Positions 22,244 through 34,500 of a DNA stretch of 64,000 nt are shown in pieces. The DNA comes from Plenodomus lindquistii. Lineage: Eukaryota; Ascomycota; Dothideomycetes; Pleosporales; Leptosphaeriaceae. Positions within the stretch are counted from its first letter, which is position 1. Each line of letters starts with the position of its first letter. The DNA is taken from NCBI GenBank assembly GCA_025504975.1, contig JANUWI010000010.1:744001-808000 (forward strand), read 5' to 3'. The notes under the pieces were generated by a model that worked only from the letters and a program-made list of their open reading frames with translations, was not told the DNA's origin and did no database searches. The translations under genes and the position numbers were made by a program.

Positions 22244-24442
22244 TGGAAATGTTGGAGATGAAATTATCCGGGGGCCTATTCGTCGTACGCGATTCGAATG
22301 AGAACTTTGCCAACGAAAACGTGGGAAGCGTTTGTACAGTGAATGAAAATTACGCCCACGTGTGAAACGGAGGAGAAGTACGAACGAGGTTCTGACGGCA
22401 ATATATTAAAGGAGGCACGAGAATGAGGCTCGTAAAGTGATACCGATAGCGCGGGCTGTAACCAGTGCCATGGACGCGTAAAGCGAGACAAGGGGAGGAC
22501 AATCCAGCAAACACTGAGCCGGGTCGCGACTTGCGCTGAATATGAACGAGCTCTCCTCCTTTCTTAAGTGGGTCGTGTCGCAACGTGTTAGCGGTGAATT
22601 TCGGGACGGAGCTGGAGGTTGTACTACGACCTTGCAGATATCGTCTGCTGCGGGCCGACTCGCGCATCGTCATCAGTTTGAGCGTTTCGTTGGCGTTGTA
22701 CGGCCTCTCTGGAGACGCGTAGACAGTATGCAAGGATAGCAGAGTGTAGTATATGAAGTCGAGGATGTACTTTCGCCAAGACGACGTTGAATTGAGCAGC
22801 TGATGCGGTCGGACACAGGCTTCTCGACCTATCAATCAGTACAGAAGTACACAGCAAAACGAGGCATTGCCACCAAAAAAAACCGCTTCCCAGAATTTGA
22901 AGTGTTGTTTTGCACTCAAGTGTCCTTGCGTAGATGAGCGGTGAGTGCATCTCAGTCTCTCAACGCTGTTTGAAGTGTCTCAAGCGGACATAACGCGACA
23001 GAGTATGCGTAACGAGACACTCAGACACGAGATACCCAGCTGTCGATCGGGTCGGAAGAGACGTTAGCTCGGGGGTCCACGCATAATGCAAGTAGCCACT
23101 GTGATTTTCACGGCCAAGCCCGGCTGCATGCCATATCAATGGAAAGGCAAGTCCCGGCATGCCCGGGGAGAGTACAACATCGTGGGAATACGAGCGAATA
23201 GCATCTGGGTACGAGCACGCCACGGAAGCGGGTCTTGTGTAACATTGTGTAACGATGAGCAGGGATGGTGGTAGATCCAACACTCGGTCGTCTTTATATA
23301 CGCAGGATAGCCGGAGGCTTGAAGACCTGTGGGAATGTCAGAACTGTCAGATATCCAATCGGAATGGGTTTCAGTACTGCTGCTTCCAGTTCCAACCCAT
23401 ACATTATCTACGATAACATTTCACTGCATGTTGAACCCTCCGGGTTTGATAGCATCTCCGAGACAGAGCACCATCCCCGCTAAATAGGACGTTAACGTAG
23501 ATCAAGGTGGGGTGAAGCAAGAGGAACGGCCCGGTGACGGTAGCTGCAGTTTGTGAGTTCTACCATTGGACCGATGTGCAGTTCGCATGCTGCGCATTGC
23601 TAGCGTCCGCCGCATTGTCAGCATATGGTATGCGTCGTCAAGTGTGGAGTTGTCCGAGTGATCGAGACTCTTGTATTCATTAGATTGCTTGCCTTTCAGA
23701 TCATCCAGGCTGTCTTTGATGGATCTTGGATCTCATCTGCATCTGTGTCTCTGCGTTTGCAGCGTCCTACTACTCAATTCTCTCGCTCTGTTGTAGCACT
23801 TGCTCTCGGTCACATGGCTTTGGACGCGCATGAGAATGTCGTTCCCCGCCTGGTTGTTAACCGCCTGTGTGGTCTAGAGCCTCGAAGACTGCTAAGAAGA
23901 CATCCAGAGCTTTTTCTGTCACAGAGACAACGACGTCGACTCGTACTTGCGGCCACTGCCCCTCAGGTGTTGGTTTGGATTGGAGGGACGAGCGATACTA
24001 GTGGGCGGTGGAACTGCGTTCTTTGCTGCCCATATGGCTGGCAAGTTCCTTCTGATTTCGGTTATTTCGGAATCAGTGTGAGCTTCGCTAGGTGGTGGTC
24101 GGGCTCCGCTCCTGTCAGCTCTTTTTCGATGACGGGCGTGGTGAAGTACTCCGCTTGTATGGAGATTGCTTCTCAAGCAAAAAGAGATACGAGTTGTTTA
24201 TCTTACCGAAAAACAGTAGATCAGCTCTAAGCCCAACAGTCAAGCAAGCTTTTCGCTGATAGGACGAACAAATAGATTACTACATGGCAGACCCGATTTG
24301 GTTGGGTCATAGATCGTCAAGTCTATAAACCCCTCGAGTAGACCTAGTTGTTGTCAGCTGTGACAATTGCGAAGCTTTCAATTATCTAGGACGCATCAGA
24401 GTGATCTAAAGTCTTCGAAATCCTACACCGCTAATTGCACAC
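22244..24442. other. Intergenic (2.2 kb), no gene supported
   Basis: Open frames at 22350-22835 (minus) and 23625-24230 (plus) lack good starts, splice signals or recognisable motifs. No repeat or transposon ends seen. Confidence 0.45.
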
Positions 24443-25022
24443 CTACAGATGTGAAGCTTTAGAAGCCTTTGACTGGCGCTTGCTGTTTGAGAAAAGCGAA
24501 AAAGCCACGAGTGCGGTGGCCGTAAAGAGCAGCCACTCAACAGCCCCGAGAAACATGGCTGCCTTAAGCGCACTACAGGAAACATATTCTTGCGGACATG
24601 CCACAGTCCCAATGTTAACAGCCACGGCAATCCAGCCCGCAAGCCACGAGAGAAGAGCTATCAGCTCGGCGGCGACGAGAATATAGCCAATCCATGGGAG
24701 GTCTGCGAAAGAGTCTCTAGTGACAGTTTGGAAGATGACAACTATAATTGTCCATCCAGCACAGAACATTAGGAAGCTCCATGCGTTTGGGGCGCCAGCG
24801 TAGGCTTCAAAGTCGCCTTCGGGGGTATGAACGATGGTACTAATGCCACGATACACATGGATACACAGGCAGTGGGTCAGACTTAACAGCGCTGTAGAAA
24901 GGCAGGTTGTGTTTTTCTTCCTCACCATAGCCGTCTGTTCCCATAACAATGATCGCGCAGACAGTCTGCAGCGCTCGCAATGCGAAATTGAGGAAGTGAT
25001 TTGCCGCCATGGTGCCGGCCAT
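24443..25022 (-). CDS. MARVEL-domain four-helix membrane protein
   Basis: MARVEL proteins are tetraspan membrane proteins of plasma-membrane domains or vesicles. The best model has exons 25022-24926 and 24816-24443 (GTGAGG...CGAAG, phase 1), 156 residues. Four hydrophobic segments are visible: NFALRALQTVCAIIVMG; WSFLMFCAGWTIIVVIFQTV; IGYILVAAELIALLSWLAGWIAVAV; AAMFLGAVEWLLFTATALVAFSLF. The second loop holds a Cys pair (VACPQEYVSCSA), typical of the family, and the tail is basic (KRQSKASKASHL). The acceptor was picked to keep frame; nearer AGs give a frameshift, and no strong branch point is visible before the chosen one, so the junction is uncertain or the gene may be slightly damaged. Confidence 0.72.
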
Positions 25023-27193
25023 AACGTAGAGCAGTGTCTGTTGGAATTCGAGAAGTAGCGAGTACGTTGCGTGACTGTTCAGAAGGGAAGGAGCGTGACC
25101 TGGAATCTGGAAAAGAAATTTGAACTTGGAAAAGGTAGAACTTGGCTGACGGAACATATGGCCAGTGAAACGCTTGTATTGAAACACTGGTCTGAACCCG
25201 AGATAATTTATAGCAGTGCTTTTCCCAGAGATTTTCGCCAGGACGTAGGACTGCGATAAGTACATCCTTTGAGACGCCAGTAAAAACAAATGTGCTACAC
25301 ATTTTGAACCACTGTCAAGCGACAATCCCCTCGCAATTCAGACCAGATTGGGACATGGTCGCACAAAAGAGGAGCTGGAGACGGCTAATCTGCAAACTGC
25401 GTTCTAATATCCTGTCTACTGCAGGGTCGTTGGTGGCTGTCGGTTGATCCGCTTGCTGCGCGCGCTTGATGGTCGAAACTCATGCGCCAGCAGATTAAGC
25501 TGAGATGTGACCATTTCTATTGCTAGATCAGATGGCAGGTAAGCAGTTTGCACGACTGTAGGCTCGAGAGCTATGGAGCTGTCAGCTTGCGCATCAGGCG
25601 AAGGAGTTTTAGCTTTGCGCCTGTTATAGTAGCTGGAGCCTGCACGCATCATCTCATACTCACAGCTATCCTGCGCAATCTTCGTCTTTCTCAAGAGCCG
25701 TCGCCATAGCGTATCTGGTGTGCGTGTAACACACACTCGGTTTATGTCCTTGCCCTTGTCGGTTGCTGCTTGAGTGTTAGCACAACTTTCTTGTCAAGAT
25801 TTATCGTAGGAATATACTGATCAAAGAAGATTTCATGCGCCTGAAAAAGCTTAACAAGCGGGTATTTTGAGCTGCTCTCTTTTCCACATGTTGCTCGACA
25901 GGACGCCACAGCCAACGTTTGCTAGGCTTGGTTCGCAAATTCTTGCCCCTGTTGCTTGGGTGCTTAATCTCTCAAGAAATGGGAAAACTGAAGAGCTAGT
26001 GTCAGACCTGACGATATAGATATAGATGTGTGAATATGAGGAGGAAATTGCAGTTTTGCTGACAAGAAAGAGTGAGTGTGCATGTCTTCATCCCAGATAT
26101 TCAACGCAGATGTCGTACTATAGACACAACTCACTTAGAGCCCGAACACACCAATTAACTTTGAATGAATACATGCGAGGCTGCTACGCGTTCCTGAGTC
26201 CTGCAAAGCACAAAATTAGTTCAAAAGGGCCATCTGAAGCCGCTCGCTCACTCGAAAGTCTATCAGACTCTCATTTCTTTCGACACACCCACCTCGGAAA
26301 GATTGACTACTCAAAGAGCCACATCACAGCTGGGAGCTGACGAAAGGTTACTGTAACTGACCCCCATGCTCATAGTAAACTGAAGTTTATGTAGGTACAT
26401 CTCCGCGCGGCTTCCTGTGTGTTAGTGTCCAGGGCGACTATTGAAGCGTCGTCGTGATGCAGCAGGGCGTCAAAAGACAGAATCTTCATTATCCCGGTTG
26501 GTTGCTCATGCTATTAACGCGTGCCCACATACGGGCCGATTTTGTTTGGCTTAACAGACCGAGTATATGCACGTCAGCTTTACCGGTAAGAACGATAGTA
26601 TCGCAGTGTTATGATCCGGGTCATGCGGTCTTTCAGGGATTGCTCCCGCGATCGTTGTAAGGCTGAGATCGGACGATCATAGTGGACAAGCACGACGTCT
26701 TGTTCGAAATTGAGGATCGTATTGCTCCCAATTTTCTTCCCTTCAGCTCGCTACCCAAATTCCGGAATCACACTGTTAAGAAACCCCAAACTCCCAATGC
26801 TGACATTCTCACATTATATAACGCTCCTCATCCAACATGCGAAATCGGTGTGTCGTTGTGTTCGGTACCGAGCCGGTGCGCTGCGTGGATATCGTGGAAC
26901 GCGAAAATGAATCATGCACTATTCACTGTTAAGTTCAGTTACTGTTACCCGCCGGGAAACTGCGGCAGAGAAAAGAGACACGGAGGATCGATATCCCGCA
27001 ATTCCACATTGCATGCACGAAGCAAAGGTATCCGTGGTCTCTCGGCAAGAATATTGAGGAAGATCGTTATTGGCTGGCATGCCAATTAGCGTCCGACCAG
27101 AATGATTCTTTGCAGGAGAGACCACGTCGTCTTCGCTTGTACAGCAATATGTGGAATTCTGTAAGCGAAGACGAGGTGGAGGGGTAGGACTTA
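25023..27193. other. Intergenic (2.2 kb), no confident gene
   Basis: A minus-strand frame at 25416-25736 (LWRRLLRKTKIAQDSCEYEMM...) has plausible donor and acceptor signals inside it but no ATG and no family likeness; it may be a relic. Nothing else seen. Confidence 0.4.
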
Positions 27194-27700
27194 CTACAAG
27201 CTCAACGTGAGATCGCCGCGAATACTCGCCTTCAGCTCAATCTCAATCTCCAAATTCGCCTCCAGCGTCAACTTTAGTCCGTCCTGATCCTTCAGATCAC
27301 TGCCTCCACCCATCGTAGAGGGTTCCATCATGTAGGGTTCGTTTGGATTGGTGCCACGCATGGGGATTTCACCCCTCATTGCTCGTGCATGTGTAACAGG
27401 GCCGTCCATAGATGTGCTGTCGGGGCCGATGCGCTCGAACATGCCCATCTTTTGCAGGTCGCCATTTGCGTCGGCTTCCTCAAGGGCCTCTAGCGATGTC
27501 GTGTGCATGTATTTGCCGTCTCTTTGAGCCTTTGAGATGCGTTCCCGACGGGCACGACGCGATGATGATCGTGAGCGTGCTGACTGAAGGCCGGCCTCGC
27601 GTTTGTCTTGCTTCTTCTTGTTGACAGCCTTCTCCTGCGCCAGGGTCGAACGCTCATGCGGCTCAGAGTCCGATCCGGAGTTTTGGTCTTTATCCGCCAT
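27194..27700 (-). CDS. Disordered protein with C-terminal amphipathic strand motif (paralogue A)
   Basis: 168 residues, single exon. The N terminus is charged and disordered (MADKDQNSGSDSEPHERS), with a basic helix-like part (KKKQDKREAGLQSARSRSSSRRARRER). The C-terminal 27 residues alternate hydrophobic and polar (LKLTLEANLEIEIELKAS, then IRGDLTLSL), a pattern expected of a long amphipathic beta-strand. The gene 860 bp upstream ends almost identically (LRLRLELNLDIEIQLKAK, then IHGDLTLGLL) and also begins MAD, so the two are tandem paralogues with diverged middles. Proteins with this terminal motif recur in filamentous ascomycetes; no function is known to me. A GTAAGT follows the stop codon here. 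Confidence 0.8.
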   Translation of the reverse strand: MADKDQNSGSDSEPHERSTLAQEKAVNKKKQDKREAGLQSARSRSSSRRARRERISKAQRDGKYMHTTSLEALEEADANGDLQKMGMFERIGPDSTSMDGPVTHARAMRGEIPMRGTNPNEPYMMEPSTMGGGSDLKDQDGLKLTLEANLEIEIELKASIRGDLTLSL

Positions 27701-28503
27701 ATTGTTGGGTGTTTGCGCAAGGAAAGATTTGGTGGTCTTGTGAGAGAAGTGTTAAGGAAACCTTGAGGGCTTATTGATGGTTTGAGGGGATGAGATGAGA
27801 ATCAGCAAGTACAAGACGGCATACGAAAGGGCGAAGGTAGAGCGGACGTGGTGACCAGCGAAACTAGCCAGGCCGTTCAAAATCAAGATTGAGCAACCGG
27901 TGCATGGATGATGCAGCCACAGAGCATGTCGCCGTTGGCCCACCGTTAACCCCCGGTAACATGTCCGCATCAAGATCCAGAAGTCTGACGTCACCGCTGT
28001 ATCGGTCGCAAGGTTCCACATGCGTTAACATCTGTCAACGCCACATGAGGTGGGCCTTACGCGGAGAGGATGCAGCTTGCAAGGGGGACGTTGCGGATCA
28101 GAACGCGGCTGACGCAAACTCAGCCGAAAGTTGGCAGTAAACCGGGTCGTAGTCTTGGGGCGGGGCGGTGGGCCATAGCTCCACGCATGAGCTTCGCTTC
28201 GGTAGGCTCTACCAGGCGTGTTAGTTGGGCGGTTTAGACCTAAATGGAAAGTCTATGGCAAAGTTACCGCAATGTCCGGTAGCGAAAGTTTAGCATTGTT
28301 GGTTTTTTTGGGCAGTCACGCTGCAAACGAAGGTAGGTCAGAATAGCTAGTAGGTGAAATTTTGTAGTATTCCTATCCACAGGGCAGATCGACTATTACA
28401 CTACGTGAGAGTCTCAACGCCGTCCAACCAATGCTGGGTTCCAACTTGATACTATAACAATGTGACAAAGGAAACGCATTATGCATGAATCGTGGTACTT
28501 GGC
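27701..28503. other. Intergenic between tandem paralogues
   Basis: About 800 bp carrying the promoter of paralogue A and the 3' region of paralogue B. No gene seen. Confidence 0.5.
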
Positions 28504-29269
28504 TCAGTTTCTATGCAATGTCAGTAGGGATAGAATCAGGTATCTGGAAATCAACTTACAGCAGTCCAAGTGTAAGATCACCGTGGATCTTGGCCTTCAA
28601 TTGAATCTCAATATCGAGGTTGAGCTCCAAACGTAGTCGCAGTTGTTCGCCGCCGTCTTTACCGCCTCCTTCCTCCTCGTCTTTACTGCCACCGCCAGTC
28701 AGGCCACCAAGGGCTTTGCCAGCAGTATCGCCAACGGAGCCAACAGCCTTGCCAGCGGTGTCTTGAACCATGTCACCAGCACCGTTAACAAGCTCGCCTC
28801 CGGGGACGTTCTCCGTGATGTCGTCGAGAGGACCTCCTCCTTTGCCTCCCTTCTTCTGGCGCTGACGGTTGCGGCGGCCTCCAGATTGCGAGACGTCAGA
28901 TCGTGCGTCTGATTCGGCACCAGAGTCCTGGCCACGTCGACCACGACCGCGAGACTGGCGGCGCCTTGATTGTGACTTGGACTTCTCTTGTTGAGGTTCC
29001 GGGTCAGAGTCGTCGGCATCGCCGTTGGTTTGCTTTCGCCCTGCGTCCTCTTGCTCAGCTTCTCCCTTTTCGCCTTCGCTATCGGGGGCAGGAGTGGCTT
29101 CAGGAGTGGGCTGCTGTTGGGGCTTCTTTCCACCCAGCTTCTTGGGCGTTTTCTTCTCGGTTTTCTTACTCGATGATTCTGCGCTGCCCTTTGCGCCTAG
29201 GGAAGCGTTGGCATCAGCCTGTCCCTCTCCGGAAATGGATTGCTTGGTCTCCTCTGTTGTATCCGCCAT
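28504..29269 (-). CDS. Disordered protein with C-terminal amphipathic strand motif (paralogue B)
   Basis: Exon 1 is 29269-28560; a small intron with GTAAGT, a CTGAC branch and GCATAG places the last codons at 28510-28504, giving 238 residues ending GDLTLGLLN. If unspliced it stops one residue earlier. The N terminus is Lys/Glu/Pro/Gln-rich (TEKKTPKKLGGKKPQQQP). The centre is rich in Arg, Gly and Ser-Arg (SQSRRRQSRGRGRRGQ), suggesting RNA or acidic-surface binding. A repeated DTAGKA-V/L-G unit lies near residue 170. It ends with the alternating strand motif shared with paralogue A. Function unknown. The intron falling on the last codons probably adds only two residues. Confidence 0.8.
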
Positions 29270-30190
29270 GGTGTGCTGTAATGCTCAACTTTGGGTGTGG
29301 GTGTTGTATGGTTGGTGGCACGCGATAATGAGCAAGTTGAAGAGATTTTGGAAAACGTCGAGTACCAAGACAGCGCAGCAATCTGTTAAGAGAAAAGCAT
29401 CAAACAAACAGGAACCGGTTTGGACATTACAAGGTGTCACCACCCCTGCCCTACACGAGCCACCCGTCATGCAGCCTGACGCCATAGTAGTACCCACAAC
29501 GTGCACCCCACCACGCCACGACCAGATGTAAAGAACACTCGTCCCAAAAGGCTCCAGAAACTTGTCTTGATCCCTGTGTTCCCGTGAGACAGGCTATGCT
29601 GGCGTGAAGCGGGTCTTAGATGGCAGATCGGTGTATCCCCTGCCATTCTCGGTTGTTGGCGCGTTTCGACGACGTCAAATCCCCATGGCATGTCATTGAA
29701 TTTCTGGAGCTTCCGACCAACTTACGCGTACCAGCGATCGAGCCATGTGCCAGCCCGATGCGATCGACATCAACCGTCTGGGAGGTTGGGTGTTTCGAGT
29801 TTGCATCATACACAGTAAGACGAGTTGTGCCGTGCTTCGACGGGGTGACATTGCACTAGCAGGGTCTCGGCTCCAAACTCTTCATTAGTGTACCAAGCTA
29901 CCCTATTTGTAACTGGTCGCGATTGCGGCCAGAGATTGAGTTCGACACATCGTCCAACTCCAGACGTGGAGGCTGGAAGCAGTGCTGGTGCTGGTCTAAG
30001 GGCCGTTGTGCTAGAGTAGAGATGTGGGCAGTCGCGTGCGGGTCACGGTTGATCCGGCATGTTCCGGCCGAAAATAGATTCCCGTGGCCAGCCTCAGAGC
30101 TTCCACTTGTGACGACATCACTTGCAATGGACACCCTCGACACCATACTAGGTAGACAGACAACAGGCCCTGATTCGCAGCTCCATCAAC
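29270..30190. other. Intergenic, divergent promoter region
   Basis: Lies between the start codons of paralogue B (minus) and the DUF2470 gene (plus). No gene seen. Confidence 0.5.
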
Positions 30191-30921
30191 ATGGCGACTC
30201 CCGAAGCCCAAGAGGCCGCCGCTAAGCAGCGCATCATTAAGCATATGAACGCTGACCACCACGACTCTGTACGTGTTACTCACCCCATCTTGGTGAGGCA
30301 ACATCTCACAGTACTCTATAGATTCGCCGATATGTCGAAGCCTATGCGTCAACGTCTATCTTCAAAAGTCGTGATGCCCAGATGATAGACATCGACCTGA
30401 ATCACATGACATTCAGCTGTGGAGGCGACCAATCTGTCGTCACGTTCGACCCTCCCATGAAAGCAATGCGCGAAGCTCGTGAGCGTCTTGTAAGACTCGA
30501 TAAGGACGCCCTGCACGTGCTGGGTCGCAGCGATATCACCATTACCGAGTTCGTTCCGGCATATGTCAAATTGGGACATCTATGGAACTTCACGCAGTGT
30601 TTACTCTGCTTCCTGCTTCTGCCACGAGCAGCTAACTTCAAGCCTGGGTCTTTACTCTACGATACAATTCTCTTTCCGGTCCCGGCGCTCGCAGATTTTA
30701 TCGCTCGAATCGCATGGCGTGTTCTGATGTTCATGATCCCACTTCACCTTGTAGAAGCGGGCCTGATGGCGAGAAAATTGGCGAAGCATGGCTGTACGTT
30801 TCAAGACGGATTATGGTGGAAGTGGGTAGGGACATGTTTTGTCGAGGGCATCACATCTTTCTGGAGGCTGGATGAGTTCATACAGGGGAAACAGAAGGAG
30901 AAGGATGCAAGAAAACACTAA
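30191..30921 (+). CDS. DUF2470 protein with membrane-embedded C-terminal half
   Basis: Exons 30191-30268 and 30322-30921 (GTACGT...TATAG, phase 0), 225 residues. The N-terminal half matches DUF2470: AAKQRIIKHMNADHHDS, then IRRYVEAYAST, MIDIDLNHMTF, VTFDPPM and AMREARERLVRL. This fold occurs in haem oxygenase-like and HugZ-type proteins, and the conserved MNxDH may contact haem. The C-terminal half is hydrophobic with about three membrane segments (LWNFTQCLLCFLLLP; IARIAWRVLMFMIPLHLVEA; WWKWVGTCFVEGITSFW), then a basic tail (KQKEKDARKH). This two-part layout is common in fungi. A haem-related role is family inference; localisation is probably an internal membrane. Confidence 0.85.
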
Positions 30922-31511
30922 TCGTAAGGTAAAGAATATGGTGGACTACTGCGAGATCCTGCAATCTTACGCTGATCATGGTCATGACCCAGATCTGACA
31001 ATTATTTTCTGGTATCAGGAGGGTATACAATGGGTCACCGAGTCTCATTATGCTGCTGAGGGGACGCTGATTGTCCGAGTCGCAGACGTCACGAAAGTCG
31101 GCGCATCGTGCAATCCCTAGGCCTTATCAAAGATCTACGAGACGAGTGTACGGAACATTTAGAACCTGCAATTACTTATTGCGCGTACGTTGTGTTTTTA
31201 TGTACGGCATGAGAGGTGGCCAATGTACATGAATATGGTATGAGACCGAAAATGTCAGCAAGGCAGCCTCAGGCATCCGTGCGGTGACCGCCCTTTCTAT
31301 ACGCACGACCAAAAGCATCCAATCAAGACTCTTGCAGAAGACCCACTTAGCTGTATTCGGTATAGTTGGGTCACATCATTGCGGCGATATTGCGGCGATG
31401 CAGCTCTGGAGGAGCTGTTGCAGAGAGGCAATTCTTGAACTAAGACCAAATAGGCTCCGAAACAGATAATACACGGTCCCTACGCAGAAGTGTATCCTCG
31501 ATGACCCAACG
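30922..31511. other. Intergenic between convergent genes
   Basis: About 590 bp of 3' sequence from both neighbours. No gene seen. Confidence 0.5.
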
Positions 31512-34500
31512 TCACGGTCCACTACTGGTCGATGTAGAGGGCGCAATTCCAGCCTGTGTAGGCATGCTTGTGTTCACAAGGTCTGCTTCCTCTTCCTGTA
31601 TTTTTGGTAAAACACATGCTTTGCCCTTGACGCTCTTCCAATGTCTTTTCAGATCGTCTCGTCTCGCAAAATCGCGGCCGCAACCCCATTGCACACCGGT
31701 CCTGAGCAACCCCCCACAGGTGAACGAGCTAGCATCGGAATGTGTAGTGGTCTCGTGTCGAGTCCGATCACCAAGCCTCGCGAAAGGCTTCCCGCAATGT
31801 GAACACACAAATCGTTTTTCGTCTGGCGCACTATGTTTGCGCATGTGGATCTTAAGATTGTGCTTGCGAGTAAATTTGTCTCCACACTGAGTGCAATCGA
31901 AAGATGTGGGAAGTTCTGGAAATTCGGGTTCGTCAAGCTCATCGAAAGATATTGTTCCATGATAGTCCGTCTCGTGTTTGTGTAGCTCCTTCAACGTTGA
32001 GAACCCCAATAAAGTCATTGCACAACCTGAGAAGGAGCAGAAGAATGATCGCTCATGCTTGAGCACATGCTCGTCGCGTAGTTGTTTCGATGTGAATCCG
32101 TTGTAGAAGCGCGCACAGCTCACCTGTGAGCATTTGAAGATCGCATTGCCGTACATTAAGTCGAATTTCGGCGTATTGCCCGGACTTGTCGATATGTGCT
32201 CGATTTCTGCTCGGACCTGTAACAGTGTCTCGTAGAGCTGAAGCGCTTGATCATTCTGGGATTGCATCGTGAACACCCGAAGCTGCCTCTGCGCAAGATA
32301 CCCAGCCACCACCAGTTTGTCGAGATTTCCTTTGTCATCCAATATGCTCCATCGCTTATGCAATGATTTCGGGACAGTAGTACTTGTGGGGGGATCGACC
32401 CATTGCATATCAACGAGGACACTCGCTGCTTCAGAGATCTCGTGAATGACTTCCTGGGACGGCTCGTAGCGTAGACACGCGTCTAAGTGATGCGACCAGT
32501 ACGCATATGCATAGTCAAGAAACCCATAGTATCCTGACGGCACGAACTCTGCTATGTTAACGTCGTCGCCAGGATCAAGGCCTTCGAAACTAAGATACCC
32601 AATGCACATGAGTGCCAACGAGGTTTCGCCCGAGCCCTTGCTTATGATGTTCTTGTTAACGAGATACCTGCGAACGTTAACAAACTCCAATATGAGAAGA
32701 GTGCTTCATCAGAAAGATGTCATACTTACTCTTTCGCACTCTTGTGAATGATGTTAACCGCACCATCAGTATGAAGTTCCACTAGTGATCCGCACAGATC
32801 TTTCGGCTCCACGGTGAAATGTTTGTGGTCCCAGTCCACGCTCTGATCAGCTACATCGATAGAAACAGCGCATTGCACTTCACGCCATTTTAGAGGCCGC
32901 TTCGCACAGACCAACCACGTCAACAGTTGAAACGACTTCTCGCTCGGCTGACCAGTCAAAGTGGCGAGACGAGTCAGAATACGGGAGTACCTGAGGGCAT
33001 CAGTGGTCGGCTTTGGTATCATGTATGCAACAAAGACGTACACATCGTCTAGTCTACGAACACCTTCTGGAATACGCCCTGGCGATAATTCGCGATCTAG
33101 GTCCTCTACGGAAGTTTGATCAAGCAAGTAAACGGAATATAGGTGTGCGAACAGGAACATGCCTGGTATCAATTCAGTTTCACCAAACATGAGTATCCTC
33201 ATGCTCCGGACGTACCTTCAGCCTTTGCTGTAATCATCTGTTGAATCCAGTGTTGGCGATCATCGCTAAGATCGTGTTTCGTCTTGATCTCTAAGCTTCG
33301 AATCGCTGCATACGCGGAGATGTCCCCTTTACTGTCGCTTTCGGTAATCTTAATCGAAGACATATTCTTGAAGTCGTTCCTAGCAATGTTGTCGTCCTGA
33401 CTTATGAACAAACATCGAAGGGAATCCCAATCATCTTGCGGCAACGACTCCCATGCCTTCTCGAAGAACGCTACAATTTGCTTACGCTCATCTCTTTCGC
33501 ACTCGTCAATACCATCGATGACAATATAGAGCTTTGCGAAACGCTTCATTGAGATCTCGGCCAGATCCATGGCAACGGATTCGGTTGAGAGGAAGGCTGG
33601 TCCACTTGTACATGCTTTCTCGTACAAGAAGTCGAGAATGCCTGTGTCTTGCAGAAGCAGCTGAGAAAGTATACCCCGTAGCACACCCAGGAATGTACTC
33701 CGATCAGGATCTAGATACCGGCAGTAGAAAAAGGCAACTTGGACATTGGGGTTACTTCTAGCTTCTTCGATTATCGCAGATGCTAAGATTGTCTTGCCTA
33801 TCGAGATGTGAGCACAATGAACGATAGTACCCGAGATCCAAAACATACCTGCCCCCGGGATACCATTCAACCAGAGAAGATGTGTGGAGCAGAATTGAGG
33901 ATCGAACCATGAGCGAAAACGTATCTTTTGTAGAAGCCATTTAGCACTTCCTTGAAAATCCTGGCGAATCTTGGAGTATGTCTCCTGATCTGCTTCACAA
34001 TTTGCCGCAGCTAGCCACCGGTAGACCTCATCACGGCGCCTTAATGACTCGCACACCTTCTGCGCTTCCAAAGCCTTATCGGCATCATCTCGTAACTGGC
34101 AGACTTCGTTGAATTGTGCCAGAGTTGCCTGTGTTTCGATCAACTTCATGTGTCCACGTAGATTACGCAGAATGGCGGAGAAGTCGGCATCGAAGCTTTT
34201 CCACAAAGCTCGAAAGATCTTTCGCCACACTTGATGCATTAGTGTAGTCCACGTCATTCGTGGAACAGCACGTACTTCTGGTTCTGAAATATTTCAAAGC
34301 CTTCCAATGAAAGTTTAGGATGTCCTCAAGAATCAGTGAAAGCAATTTCAGCATCCGTGGCTGCTTGCGAAAGTAGTCCTCGTACTGCGCGAGCAGAGGC
34401 ATATGCTCCCCAATTCGCTGATAAGCATCCATCAAGGCATCAAATGCTTCGTGGAACGTGCATGCTACCTGAAAATGTCAGCATATCAGAAACAATGTGC

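Noticed and set aside
22350..22835. 161-residue minus-strand frame
   Set aside because: No ATG at its start and no recognisable motif.
23648..23730. tRNA-like start GGAGTTGTCCGAGTGATCGAG
   Set aside because: Resembles a Leu/Ser tRNA 5' half, but no anticodon arm, T-loop or matching acceptor strand could be found downstream.
23625..24230. 201-residue plus-strand frame
   Set aside because: No domain likeness, biased composition, and no supporting splice or neighbour context.
25416..25736. 106-residue minus-strand frame
   Set aside because: Has no ATG and no family likeness; mentioned only as a possible relic.
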